DNA of 39,210 bases from the NCBI GenBank assembly GCA_002279795.1, contig NCCT01000008.1, positions 1 through 39,210 of the forward strand. The letters run 5' to 3'. The DNA comes from Hydrogenophilales bacterium 12-61-10 (GTDB taxonomy: Bacteria > Pseudomonadota > Gammaproteobacteria > Burkholderiales > Thiobacillaceae). This document shows, one piece after another, positions 10,130-18,539 of this stretch. The notes under the pieces were generated by a model that saw only the letters and a list, made by a program, of their open reading frames with translations, was not told the origin of the DNA and searched no databases. How positions within the stretch are numbered: position 1 is the first letter of the stretch; every line of letters starts with the position of its first letter. The position numbers and the translations under genes were made by a program.

Positions 10130-10450
10130 TTACTTCAGCGATAACACCCAGGCAACGATCGTGCTCGTGTCAGCCGGGCTGACCTGCGGGTTCGGCGGCA
10201 TCGGAATTTCGCCCCACACGCCTTTGCCGCCCGCTTTTACTTTGGCGGCCAGTTTGGCTTGCGCGCCCTTGTCGCCTGCATATTTCTTGGCGACATCCTT
10301 GAACGCCGGGCCGACGATCTTCTTGTCGACACCGTGGCAGGACATGCAGGCGTTTTTTTGTGCCAGCGACATGCCGTCCGTAGCCGAGGCCATGCCAGAC
10401 ATCATTAGCAGGGCCGCCGTTGCTGCGGTTGTTGCGAGTGTTTTCATCAT
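10130..10450 (-). CDS. Small class I cytochrome c (c551/c8-like)
   Basis: A 106-residue precursor with a Sec signal peptide (about residues 1-23, ending ASA) and one haem site, CMSCH at 35-39. The sixth ligand is probably M84 in IPMPPNP, and the sequence ends with the usual helix (TSTIVAWVLSLK). Mature size is about 83 residues, typical of c551/c8 cytochromes that carry electrons in the periplasm to terminal oxidases or nitrite reductase. The ribosome site GGAGA precedes the ATG-ATG start. It is monocistronic, with its own terminator. Confidence 0.92.
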   Translation of the reverse strand: MMKTLATTAATAALLMMSGMASATDGMSLAQKNACMSCHGVDKKIVGPAFKDVAKKYAGDKGAQAKLAAKVKAGGKGVWGEIPMPPNPQVSPADTSTIVAWVLSLK

Positions 10451-10571
10451 GTGCAGTCTCCGTGGAAATCAGGTTGACGCGGGTTGGGCGTCGTTCCAAC
10501 ACTATTCAGTAAAACCCCATCCGGTGCAAGCCGGGCAGGGGGTATTTAAGGCCTACCTGCAAATAACCGGT

Positions 10572-11360
10572 TTATGTCGCTTCGATCAGGTCACGGTAGG
10601 CGTGCCAGCTGGCATGCCCCAGCCAGGGAAAGATCACGACCATGGCGATGAAATAGCTTGCCATGCCGACCGCGATCAAGCCTGCGATCAGCACGCCCCA
10701 CAGCAGCATCGGCAGGAAATTGAGCCGGGTTGCCATGAAGCTGGTGACCAGTGCGGTCGCGAAGTCGACCTTGCGGTGCATCAGCATCGGCAGCGACACC
10801 ACCGACAGGCTGAACATCAGCAGCGCCAGGACGGCACCGAATGCCAGGTAGGCCAGCACAAAATCAGCGTGTTGCTGCAGGGTCTGCAGGGTCAGCAGAT
10901 CGGCCAGATTGCCGATGCCCGAGCTGTTGAGGAACAGTCCGACCAGAATGGCCGAAAGGCGTTCCCACGCCGACAGCGTGAACACCAGCATCAGGGCAAA
11001 CAGGCCGAGCGAAACGGGGTTGGCGCGCCACGACAACAGTGGCACCCACAGCGCGGGCAACTTGTGGCGATGTTCCAGGCGGTGGCTCAGGAAATAAAAA
11101 ACGGTCGCCAGCAGCGGTGCGACGAACAGAAAGCCGGACGTGAGCGCCAGCGCCAGATGCGGCCGGTCTGCTGCGCCGAGCACCAGGGCATAGCCCAGCA
11201 AGGCAAACACGACGCCATAGAACAGGCTGAGCGGCCAGGCTTTGAGCATGTCCTGCATGCCGGCGCGCAGCCATTGCAGGGGGTGTTGAAAGCTCACCTG
11301 GCGAATGCCCGGCAGTACCATGTTCGCGGCTTGCGGGTGGTGGACGGCATGCGTAGTCAT
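10572..11360 (-). CDS. DUF2189-like integral membrane protein
   Basis: I chose ATG 11360 (262 residues) because AAGGAG lies six bases upstream; the frame is open to 11420 without a better site. After a soluble start (MTTHAVHHPQAANMVLPGIR) come about six hydrophobic segments, including LSLFYGVVFALLGYALVLG, SGFLFVAPLLATVFYF, PVSLGLFALMLVF and MLLWGVLIAGLIAVGMASYFI, with a short ending HASWHAYRDLIEAT. The layout and the VSLPMLMHRKVDFATA segment fit DUF2189, a bacterial inner-membrane family of unknown function. It stands alone between the cytochrome c and the DUF255 gene. Confidence 0.75.
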   Translation of the reverse strand: MTTHAVHHPQAANMVLPGIRQVSFQHPLQWLRAGMQDMLKAWPLSLFYGVVFALLGYALVLGAADRPHLALALTSGFLFVAPLLATVFYFLSHRLEHRHKLPALWVPLLSWRANPVSLGLFALMLVFTLSAWERLSAILVGLFLNSSGIGNLADLLTLQTLQQHADFVLAYLAFGAVLALLMFSLSVVSLPMLMHRKVDFATALVTSFMATRLNFLPMLLWGVLIAGLIAVGMASYFIAMVVIFPWLGHASWHAYRDLIEAT

Positions 11361-11453
11361 GATCGGCTCCTTGGTTGAACGAACTGCCTGTTTGATAGCA
11401 GGCGCGGAGCCAAGTTCCAATCAGCGAATCCTGATACAGCGCCATCGCCCGCC

Positions 11454-13472
11454 TCAGGCCAGCACGGCGGATAGCGCGGTAATCGGTGGCTGGCAGGCCG
11501 TGCCGCTGCATAGCCAGGCGGCGGGTTGCGCGGATTCGGGTTTGGCCAGCGCAGCAGGCAATTCCAGGCCGTTGGGCAGCGTCAGCATCACGTCGCGCGG
11601 GCCGAGTCGCGGCGTCAGCGTGGCCGTCCATTCGCGCAGTGCCGGCGCCGGGCCACGCAGCAGGAGGATGCGCGGCGGCGCCAGCGCTTCGTCGAGCACG
11701 GCGAGCAGGGTCGGATAGGCGATCGGTTGCTGGGTGAGCGGCGACTGGAACAGGCGCAGGCAGCGCGTGCTGGCATCCAGATAGCGGGTCTCGCCGAGCA
11801 AATGCCCCAGCCGTTGCAGCGCGAACGCGGCGACGCCGTTGCCGGAGGGCGTGGCGTGGTCGTAGGCCGGCTTGGTGCGGATGATGAGTGCCTCGTGGTC
11901 GTGGCTGGTAAAGAAAAAACCGCCAGATTCCGCATCTTCAAAGTGGATCAACAGCGCGTCGGCCAGCGCGCATGCCCAGGCCATATCGGCCTCACGGTAG
12001 CCCGCCTGCAGGCTTTCCAGCAGCGCATCGAGCAGGAAGGCGTAGTCGTCGAGATAGCCGTTGAGGCGCGCTTCGCCGCGCTGGAAGCTGGCCAGCAGGC
12101 GGCCATCACGCCACAGCTTTTGATGCAGAAAATCGAGGGCGGCCTGCGCGGCGTCGACCCAGTCGGCGCGTCCCATCACCCGTCCGGCGTGGGCGAGGCC
12201 GCCGATCATCAGCGCGTTCCAGCTGGTGAGCTGCTTGTCGTCTAGCCCTGGGCGCACCCGGGTTTCGCGCGCGGCGAATAGCTTGGCGCGCGCGCTGTGG
12301 AGGCGCTCCGTGGCCACATCGGTGTTCAGCCACAGTTGGGTGGCGAGGCTGTCCAGGGGCCGGGCAAGAATCGGATTCCAGCTGGTGTTTTCAAAATTCG
12401 GCGGCGCATCGAACCCATACAGCGGCGCGGCCACGGCGTATTCTTCGTCGCTCAGCACGGCGCGCACTTCGTCGGGCGTCCAGACGTAGAACTTGCCTTC
12501 ATGGCCTTCGCTGTCGGCGTCGAGCGCGGAATAAAAGCCACCTTCTGGCGCGCGCATTTCGCGCAGCAGCCAGGCGACGAGGTCCTCGGCCGTTTCCTTG
12601 AACAGCGGGTCGCCAGTCAGCGCCCAGGCATCGGCATACAGGTGCAGCAGCGGGCCGTTGTCATAGAGCATTTTTTCGAAGTGCGGAATCGCCCACTGTT
12701 CATCGACCGAGTAACGGCAAAAGCCGCCGCCGATCTGGTCGCGCACGCCGCCCGATGCCATCTTGTCGAGACTGAACAGCGCCATGTCGCGCACCACGTC
12801 CTCGCCGTTGCGGGCGTATTCGCGCAGCAGGAAATGCAGTTCGCCGGGACGGGGAAATTTGGGCGCCTTGGAAAATCCGCCCCATTTGGGGTCGAAGTTG
12901 GCGGACAGGTCGCGCACCGCACCGGCAAACGGCGCCTGGTTCAGCGCCTGTTGCGCACCGGGTGCAGGCTGCTGGCGTGCCAGTGCATCACGCACGGCAG
13001 CGGTTTGCGCCAGCACGTCGCCGCGCCGCTCGTGCCAGGCGCGGGCGATGTTTTCCATCAGCTCCATGAAGCCGGGCAACTGATAGCGCGGTGTTTTGGG
13101 GAAATAGGTGCCGGCGTAAAACGGCGACTGGTCGGGGGTGAGAAACATCGTCAGCGGCCAGCCGCCGCCGCGCTGGGTCAGCAGTTGATGCGCGGTCTGA
13201 TAGATTTGATCGAGGTCGGGGCGCTCTTCGCGGTCGACTTTTACGTTGACGAACAGCCGGTTCATCACCGCTGCCACTTCGGCGTCCTCGAAGCAGTCAT
13301 GCGCCATGACGTGGCACCAGTGGCAGGCCGAATAACCGATGGACAACAAAATCGGCTTGTTCTCGCGGCGCGCTTTTTCCAGTGCTTCGGGGCCCCACGG
13401 ATACCAGTCGACCGGGTTGTCGGCGTGCTGCAGCAGATAAGCGCTGGGTTCGGTGGCAAGGCGGTTTTTCAT
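11454..13472 (-). CDS. DUF255/YyaL thioredoxin-domain protein
   Basis: A 672-residue protein of the YyaL/SPATA20 family: a thioredoxin-like domain (about 1-165) fused to an alpha/alpha-toroid domain like that of N-acylglucosamine epimerases. The start is diagnostic ([24 protein letters not shown]) and the redox site is CHWC at 50-53. Later conserved stretches include [32 protein letters not shown] and [21 protein letters not shown]. The biochemical role of the family is not settled. It is divergent from an ankyrin-repeat gene with a palindrome between them. Confidence 0.9.
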   Translation of the reverse strand: MKNRLATEPSAYLLQHADNPVDWYPWGPEALEKARRENKPILLSIGYSACHWCHVMAHDCFEDAEVAAVMNRLFVNVKVDREERPDLDQIYQTAHQLLTQRGGGWPLTMFLTPDQSPFYAGTYFPKTPRYQLPGFMELMENIARAWHERRGDVLAQTAAVRDALARQQPAPGAQQALNQAPFAGAVRDLSANFDPKWGGFSKAPKFPRPGELHFLLREYARNGEDVVRDMALFSLDKMASGGVRDQIGGGFCRYSVDEQWAIPHFEKMLYDNGPLLHLYADAWALTGDPLFKETAEDLVAWLLREMRAPEGGFYSALDADSEGHEGKFYVWTPDEVRAVLSDEEYAVAAPLYGFDAPPNFENTSWNPILARPLDSLATQLWLNTDVATERLHSARAKLFAARETRVRPGLDDKQLTSWNALMIGGLAHAGRVMGRADWVDAAQAALDFLHQKLWRDGRLLASFQRGEARLNGYLDDYAFLLDALLESLQAGYREADMAWACALADALLIHFEDAESGGFFFTSHDHEALIIRTKPAYDHATPSGNGVAAFALQRLGHLLGETRYLDASTRCLRLFQSPLTQQPIAYPTLLAVLDEALAPPRILLLRGPAPALREWTATLTPRLGPRDVMLTLPNGLELPAALAKPESAQPAAWLCSGTACQPPITALSAVLA

Positions 13473-13492
13473 GGGGGGGTGACTGCGGCGCG

Positions 13493-13527
13493 CAATAGTT
13501 GATTGATTTAGTCAACTATTGTACGCT
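13493..13527 (+). promoter_or_regulatory. Divergent promoter region with palindrome
   Basis: A perfect 10-bp inverted repeat, caatagttga (13493-13502) and tcaactattg (13512-13521), sits between the two divergent starts. Overlapping it, TTGATT (13499-13504), 17 bases and TACGCT (13522-13527) make a plausible plus-strand -35/-10 pair about 33 bases before the ankyrin gene's ATG. The palindrome covers the -35 box and spacer, where a repressor would act. Confidence 0.45.
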
Positions 13528-13559
13528 CCCGTCCATTCGCAATCGTGCAGGAGCCATCC

Positions 13560-14138
13560 ATGTCCCATGAATTATTTGCCGCCGCTCAATCGGGCGATAC
13601 CGCTCAACTCAAAACCTTGCTGGATGCGGGCGCCGATCATGCTGCCGCGAACGAGGCAGGCGAAACCGCGCTGATGCAAGCCGCGCACGCGGGGCATGTG
13701 GCGGCGGTGCAGCTGCTGATCGCAGCCGGTGCGGACGTCCACGCCAAGTCGCCGCAAGGCTGGACCGCGCTGGCGAAAGCGGCCTACAACGGCGACACCG
13801 AGCGTGGCTATGTCGAGGTGATCGAGGTGCTGCATGGCGCTGGCGCATCGCTCGACGAGCGTATTTTCTTCGGCATTACGCCCTTGATGCTGGCTGCCGG
13901 CGGCGGCGACGCGGCGGTGGTGGAATGGCTGATCAACAACGGCGCCGATGCGCTGGCCGCCAACGAAGGCGGCCGTACCGCGCGCATGATGGCGGACGAC
14001 AAGTTCTATGTGGACGTGATCAACCTGCTGCACGAAGCCGAACAGCAGCTCGGCGTGTCGGTCGACGGTTCGTGCTCGTCGACCAAGGGCGTGACCAAGC
14101 CGCAGGTGGTCAACCTGATGAAGCCTTCCACGCACTGA
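13560..14138 (+). CDS. Ankyrin-repeat protein
   Basis: A 192-residue cytoplasmic-looking protein without a signal peptide. The start at ATG 13560 is preceded by GGAG at six bases; an upstream in-frame GTG at 13545 overlaps that site. It holds about four to five ankyrin repeats: LFAAAQSGDTAQLKTLLDAGAD, ETALMQAAHAGHVAAVQLLI, WTALAKAAYNGD..YVEVIEVLHGAGA, and TPLMLAAGGGDAAVVEWLINNGAD. The C-terminal tail contains a CSSTKG segment. Ankyrin repeats mediate protein binding and the partner is unknown. It is divergent from the DUF255 gene and convergent with the outer-membrane protein gene downstream. Confidence 0.9.
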   Translation: MSHELFAAAQSGDTAQLKTLLDAGADHAAANEAGETALMQAAHAGHVAAVQLLIAAGADVHAKSPQGWTALAKAAYNGDTERGYVEVIEVLHGAGASLDERIFFGITPLMLAAGGGDAAVVEWLINNGADALAANEGGRTARMMADDKFYVDVINLLHEAEQQLGVSVDGSCSSTKGVTKPQVVNLMKPSTH

Positions 14139-14177
14139 ATCGGGCTGCAGGCTGAAGCGGCGCAACGCCGCTTCAGC

Positions 14178-15422
14178 TCAGAAATACCAGGATAGCCACA
14201 GCTTCAAGTAGTCATCGTTGCGCGTCGCGTACAGCACATCATTGGCCGGGATGCTGCCCGCGTAGCCGCGCCACTCAAGATTCACTTTCCAGGTATCGCC
14301 CAAGCGTCGTTCAGCTTCGATGCTGTACGTCAGACCCCGTCCGTCGAGGTCGGGGATGACGCCGATGAGTATCTGCGAGCTCTGCACATCATTAAAACCG
14401 AGTCGCATGCCGATCAGCAGGTCGTTCTGGAGATGCGAGGGCGGGGCCGTGAATTCGGACGGCGCAATATCGGTTCGGGTCGCCACCTGTCCCCGGCTGT
14501 CATATAGATACTCGGACAACAGGCCGATGTCGGCGACGCTGTCGAAGACGCCGGACACGGTGTACTCAAAGCCCGCGCTGGAAGCGTAATAGCGTGTGCC
14601 GAGTTCCTCGCGAGCGACCGCTTCCAGCTTCCACAGCACCGGGCCATCGACATAGGTGGCGTCGACGCCGAACTGGTGGAGCAGGTCATAACGCGGCGCC
14701 AGCACCATTTCGCCGGGCGCAATCAGACGCGGCAGCAAACGCGGAGTGCGCCCGGTGCCATAAAAATAGGACAGGCCGACATCGAACCCGTTTGCGCTCA
14801 TGCTCCAGCGCACGGCCGCATCGACATGCCGGTTTTTTTTGTCGGCTTCGTAGCTGACTCGATCTTCGTCGACGACAAAGCGGGTGCGTGGCCGGCCGTC
14901 GGTGCCGGGGAAGGTGCGCTCGCGGAAAGACGGCATCAAAAAAAGATCCAGCGTGCCGCTGTCATGGATCAAGGCCAGATTCAGCATCGGCTGGCCGAGC
15001 TTGGTCTCGCCGTCCGGATTTTCAACCAGGTCCGACTGGTTGATGACATCCACCAGGTGCTGCGCCTCGGTGACGCCCCAGAACACTTTGCGGATCCCCG
15101 CGCGCAGCTCGTAACGGTCACCGATCAACAGGTATTCGAGCTCGCGGATATCGGCGTGCTGGCGATTCTCGTCGCGCGGGTCCAGGCGGGCAAAGCCGCT
15201 GAAATTGAACTGCTGTTTGCCGTTGTCCCACTCTGCGTTGTATTTGGGCTCGATGAAAGCCGAGCCGTAGTCGGAATATTGCCCGGCATATTCCGGGTCG
15301 TTCCAGAAATGCTGGTGCTCAAGTCCGATTCGGCCGGACCAGCCTGCAGCGTGGACAGCGGTCGCGTTGCCGAGCAGGGCTGCGGCGACAAGGAAGGGGA
15401 GTCGCATGGCGAGTGAGCTCAT
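14178..15422 (-). CDS. Outer-membrane beta-barrel protein (DUF1302-like?)
   Basis: A 414-residue precursor with a Sec signal peptide ending in HAA. A start at ATG 15407 (MRLPFLVAAALLG) is equally possible and gives a more typical signal. The mature part alternates amphipathic strands rich in aromatic residues at strand ends (FNFSGFARLDPRD, YELRAGIRKVFWGV, FDVGLSYFYGTG, WKVNLEWRGYAG) and closes with YLKLWLSWYF, the terminal aromatic signal of barrels recognised by BamA. It looks like a porin or channel, possibly related to DUF1302. It is the last gene of the twelve-gene minus-strand run, 35 bases after the lipoprotein-sorting-like gene, and would supply the outer-membrane element of an export route with the RND protein. 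Confidence 0.75.
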   Translation of the reverse strand: MSSLAMRLPFLVAAALLGNATAVHAAGWSGRIGLEHQHFWNDPEYAGQYSDYGSAFIEPKYNAEWDNGKQQFNFSGFARLDPRDENRQHADIRELEYLLIGDRYELRAGIRKVFWGVTEAQHLVDVINQSDLVENPDGETKLGQPMLNLALIHDSGTLDLFLMPSFRERTFPGTDGRPRTRFVVDEDRVSYEADKKNRHVDAAVRWSMSANGFDVGLSYFYGTGRTPRLLPRLIAPGEMVLAPRYDLLHQFGVDATYVDGPVLWKLEAVAREELGTRYYASSAGFEYTVSGVFDSVADIGLLSEYLYDSRGQVATRTDIAPSEFTAPPSHLQNDLLIGMRLGFNDVQSSQILIGVIPDLDGRGLTYSIEAERRLGDTWKVNLEWRGYAGSIPANDVLYATRNDDYLKLWLSWYF

Positions 15423-15457
15423 TCAATTCCCGGCAGGTTGCCGGGATGCAGGAAACC

Positions 15458-16240
15458 TCAACGCGCGCGGGCGAGCGCGTTCTGGTCAAAGTCGCGCGCC
15501 GACAGGCCGGCGCCAAATGTGTAGGCCTTCCACACCAGCTGGGTGCTTTTGCCGGTCTGGTGGTTGGTCATCGCCATGTCGGACGCGCGCCAGAACTTGC
15601 CGTAGGCCTTGTAGTCCTTGAACGTCAGGGTTTTCAGCAGCGCCTGCTTGCGGTCGTAATAGTCGATTTTCTGGATGCGGTAGGCGGACTTGTCCATCCA
15701 CACCACCTGGCGGGTGTAGCCGGAGCTGGCATCGACCGGAAACCGCTCGAACACGAATACGTCCTGGCCGCCCAGCTTTTCGTCGCGCAGCCATTTGTAG
15801 GTGTATTTCTCGACTTCCTGCGAGGTGATGTCCTCGTAGGCGAACTCGCTGCCCATGAAAGGGCCGGCCTTGTTGTCCGAGGCGATGCGCTTGACCCGCT
15901 TCAGCGCGGGCAGATAGAGCCACTGTTCGTCGTCTGCCGTCTTGTGCGAGAACGACAGCAGCGCCGTGCCTTTGACGTCGGCCGGCGTATCGAAAATCAT
16001 CAGGCTCTTGTCGCCGTCGGTCGGCATCTCCAGGGTTTTGGCGCGCATGTCGCGGCGGCTTTGCTCGCCCTGCTTGTTCTTCAGCAGCATGGCGAGATCG
16101 GCACTGCTATCGCGCCATCCGCTGTCACGGCTACTGGCTTCTTTGGCGATGGCCAGGCCTTTGTCCTCGGCCGGGCCGGCATAAGCCGGATGACACACCA
16201 GCAGGGCGGCAAGTGCGAGCAGGGAGTGGAATTTATGCAT
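15458..16240 (-). CDS. Outer membrane lipoprotein-sorting-like periplasmic protein
   Basis: Start ATG 16240 gives 260 residues with a Sec signal peptide (MHKFHSLLALAALLVCHPAYA). It overlaps the upstream RND gene by eight bases, implying translational coupling. The mature part resembles the LolA-like outer membrane lipoprotein-sorting family: DMRAKTLEMPTDGDKSLMIF, TALLSFSHK, EQWLYLPALKRVKRIAS, GPFMGSEFAYEDITS, and VWMDKSAYRIQKIDYYDR. These proteins often accompany MMPL/RND exporters and outer-membrane proteins, presumably as a periplasmic shuttle for a hydrophobic cargo. The cargo is unknown. Confidence 0.8.
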   Translation of the reverse strand: MHKFHSLLALAALLVCHPAYAGPAEDKGLAIAKEASSRDSGWRDSSADLAMLLKNKQGEQSRRDMRAKTLEMPTDGDKSLMIFDTPADVKGTALLSFSHKTADDEQWLYLPALKRVKRIASDNKAGPFMGSEFAYEDITSQEVEKYTYKWLRDEKLGGQDVFVFERFPVDASSGYTRQVVWMDKSAYRIQKIDYYDRKQALLKTLTFKDYKAYGKFWRASDMAMTNHQTGKSTQLVWKAYTFGAGLSARDFDQNALARAR

Positions 16241-18521
16241 GATGTTTTTTCTCAAGTTTAAGCAGCAGGGGGCCAAGAAACAGAAAGTCGGCGGCGAGCG
16301 CCAGGGTGAAGGTGATGGCGGTCAGCAAGCCAAGGTCGGCGTTGACGCGGAAGGTCGAAAACGACAGCACCAGAAAGCCCGCCACCAGCACGGCCGAGAG
16401 CACCCACATCGAGGTGCCTGCGGTGGCAAACACATAGCGCACCGCTTCTTCCGGCGGCTTGCCGTCGCGTCGCGCCTGGATGAATTTGCTCATGAAATGG
16501 ATGGTGTCATCGACCACGATGCCGAGCGTGAGACTGCCCACCACCGTCAGCCCCAGCCCGACCTGGCCGCTCACCAGTCCCCACACGCCGAATGCCAGAA
16601 TGATCGGCACCAGGTTGGGAATCATGCTGATGAGGCCATAGCGGATCGAGCGGAAGGCGATGATGATGGTGAGCGCGACCAGAATCAGCGAGGCCGCGTT
16701 GCCGAACATCATCGACTTCAGGTTGCGGTGACCGAGATAGGCAAACATCAGCGCCGGACTCGCGGTCGTGGCCGTCACCTGTGGGGCGTTCTGTTTGACC
16801 CAGCCCTGTGCGCGTTGCTCGAATGCGATCATTTCATTGCTGCTGAGATTGCGCACGGTCGCACTGAGCTTGGTCGACGAGCGCGCCACGTTGAGCTGGT
16901 TGTTGAGATCGAGTCCGAACGGCAGCGACATTTCGTACAGCAGCAGATACTGCGCGGCCAGCTCGCGCGAATCCGGCAGGCGGTATTCGTCGGGCCGGTC
17001 TTCGTGCAGGTTCTTGTTCAGGCGCTTCATGATGTCGGTAAAGCTCGACACGTGTACTACTTCGGGCTGCGCGCGCAACCATTGCGCAAAGGCTTCGGCA
17101 CGGCCCAGGAATAGCGGATCGGACACGCCTTCGTCGCGCCCGGCATCGAGCGAAAAATCGATCGAATAAATGCCGGTCAGATGCTGCGTCATGAAATCGG
17201 TGTCGGCACGAAACTCGGTCGAGGGGTCGAAATACTCGACGAACTGGTCGTTGATTTCATTTTTGGTGATGAGGCCGGCGAAGGCGACCAACACGGCAAT
17301 GTTGACCCAGAACAGCGGGCGGCGGTTGCGCAGCACGAACTCGGCGAAGCGATCCATCGCCATTTCGGTCTCGCCTGCCGCCGCGGGACGGATGCGGGTC
17401 GGCAGCGCCAGCATGAACGCAGGCAGGAAGGTCATCGAGAAAATCCACGCCAGCGTCACCCCGACCGCGACCAGGTTGCCGAGCTGGTTGAAGGGCGGCG
17501 AGTCGCTGAAATTCAGGCCGAGCAGACCGATCGAGGTGGCGATCGCGGTGATGGCAATCGGGCGCGCGTTGGCGCGCAGCGAGGCGGTCATGGCCGACAC
17601 CTTGTCCTGCCCCTTGCGCATGAAGTAGTAGTAGCTCGCCAGGATGTGCACCGAGTCGGCGATCGCCAGCGTCAGGATGATGATCGGCGCGGACGAGGCG
17701 GGCGGCGTCAGCTCAATGCCGATCCAGCCCATCAGCCCCATCGTCGCCATGATCGACATGACGATGATCAGAAAGGTGCCCGCTACCCCGGTCAGGTCAC
17801 GCAGCAGGAAGCCCAGCGCCAGCAAGATCACGCCGAGCACAACCGGAATCAGCGTCTTGATGTCGTTTTTCGATGCCTCGGGAAAGGCGTTGTTCATCAT
17901 CACGTTGCCGGTGAGATGGAAGTCCAGCGCCGGGTACTGCACCCGCGCCTGATCGATCATGTCGCGCACGGCCTTCACGGCATCCTGGGTGCCATGCTTG
18001 AGTTCGGCATCGGGCACATGAATGGTGACGTTGATCGCCGTGACGTCGCCCGAAGGCGAAATCAAGCGCTTGACCAGCAGGGGTTCGGTGACTGCAATCG
18101 CGCGCGCCGCCGCGAGCGCGTCCGGCGTTTTGCGCAGCGCATCCTCCACCAGATCCTGCACGATGAGATCGTCGCCCTCGGCGTGCGTGTGCTGGAAGTT
18201 GGTGAGCGAATCGACCCGGATCGAGTGCGGGATTTTCCAGGCGCGCCGGGTCAGGTCCTCTACCGCCGCGAGCGTGGGTGCGGTGAACACTTGCTTGTCT
18301 TTGGGCGCGATGACGATCAGCACGTTATCGTTTTTGGTGTAGGTGTTCTGCATCTTGTCGAACGCCGCCAGCTGCGGATTTGCGCCGCTGAAAAACACGC
18401 GGAAATCAGTCGTCATCGACAGCCGCTTGACGCCTGCAGCGCCCAGAACGGCGATCAGGAGCAGGCCGATAATCACCAGCCAGCGGTAGCGCATCAGTGC
18501 GTGGGTATAGCGTTCGATCAT
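16233..18521 (-). CDS. RND/MMPL-family exporter
   Basis: A 762-residue inner-membrane protein with the two-fold RND layout: a first TM helix (WLVIIGLLLIAVLGAAGV), a large periplasmic loop (about 35-220), five TM helices, a second periplasmic loop (about 420-600) and a second set of TM helices ending LALAADFLFLGPLLLKL. It is shorter than the ~1,040-residue AcrB/HAE drug pumps and fits the MMPL/HpnN-like group that moves lipids or other hydrophobic molecules. No membrane-fusion protein is adjacent; the LolA-like protein and barrel downstream may replace it. It starts 18 bases after the SoxB-like gene. Confidence 0.88.
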   Translation of the reverse strand: MIERYTHALMRYRWLVIIGLLLIAVLGAAGVKRLSMTTDFRVFFSGANPQLAAFDKMQNTYTKNDNVLIVIAPKDKQVFTAPTLAAVEDLTRRAWKIPHSIRVDSLTNFQHTHAEGDDLIVQDLVEDALRKTPDALAAARAIAVTEPLLVKRLISPSGDVTAINVTIHVPDAELKHGTQDAVKAVRDMIDQARVQYPALDFHLTGNVMMNNAFPEASKNDIKTLIPVVLGVILLALGFLLRDLTGVAGTFLIIVMSIMATMGLMGWIGIELTPPASSAPIIILTLAIADSVHILASYYYFMRKGQDKVSAMTASLRANARPIAITAIATSIGLLGLNFSDSPPFNQLGNLVAVGVTLAWIFSMTFLPAFMLALPTRIRPAAAGETEMAMDRFAEFVLRNRRPLFWVNIAVLVAFAGLITKNEINDQFVEYFDPSTEFRADTDFMTQHLTGIYSIDFSLDAGRDEGVSDPLFLGRAEAFAQWLRAQPEVVHVSSFTDIMKRLNKNLHEDRPDEYRLPDSRELAAQYLLLYEMSLPFGLDLNNQLNVARSSTKLSATVRNLSSNEMIAFEQRAQGWVKQNAPQVTATTASPALMFAYLGHRNLKSMMFGNAASLILVALTIIIAFRSIRYGLISMIPNLVPIILAFGVWGLVSGQVGLGLTVVGSLTLGIVVDDTIHFMSKFIQARRDGKPPEEAVRYVFATAGTSMWVLSAVLVAGFLVLSFSTFRVNADLGLLTAITFTLALAADFLFLGPLLLKLEKKHHA

Positions 18522-18539
18522 GGTGCGGGGCTCATGGAG

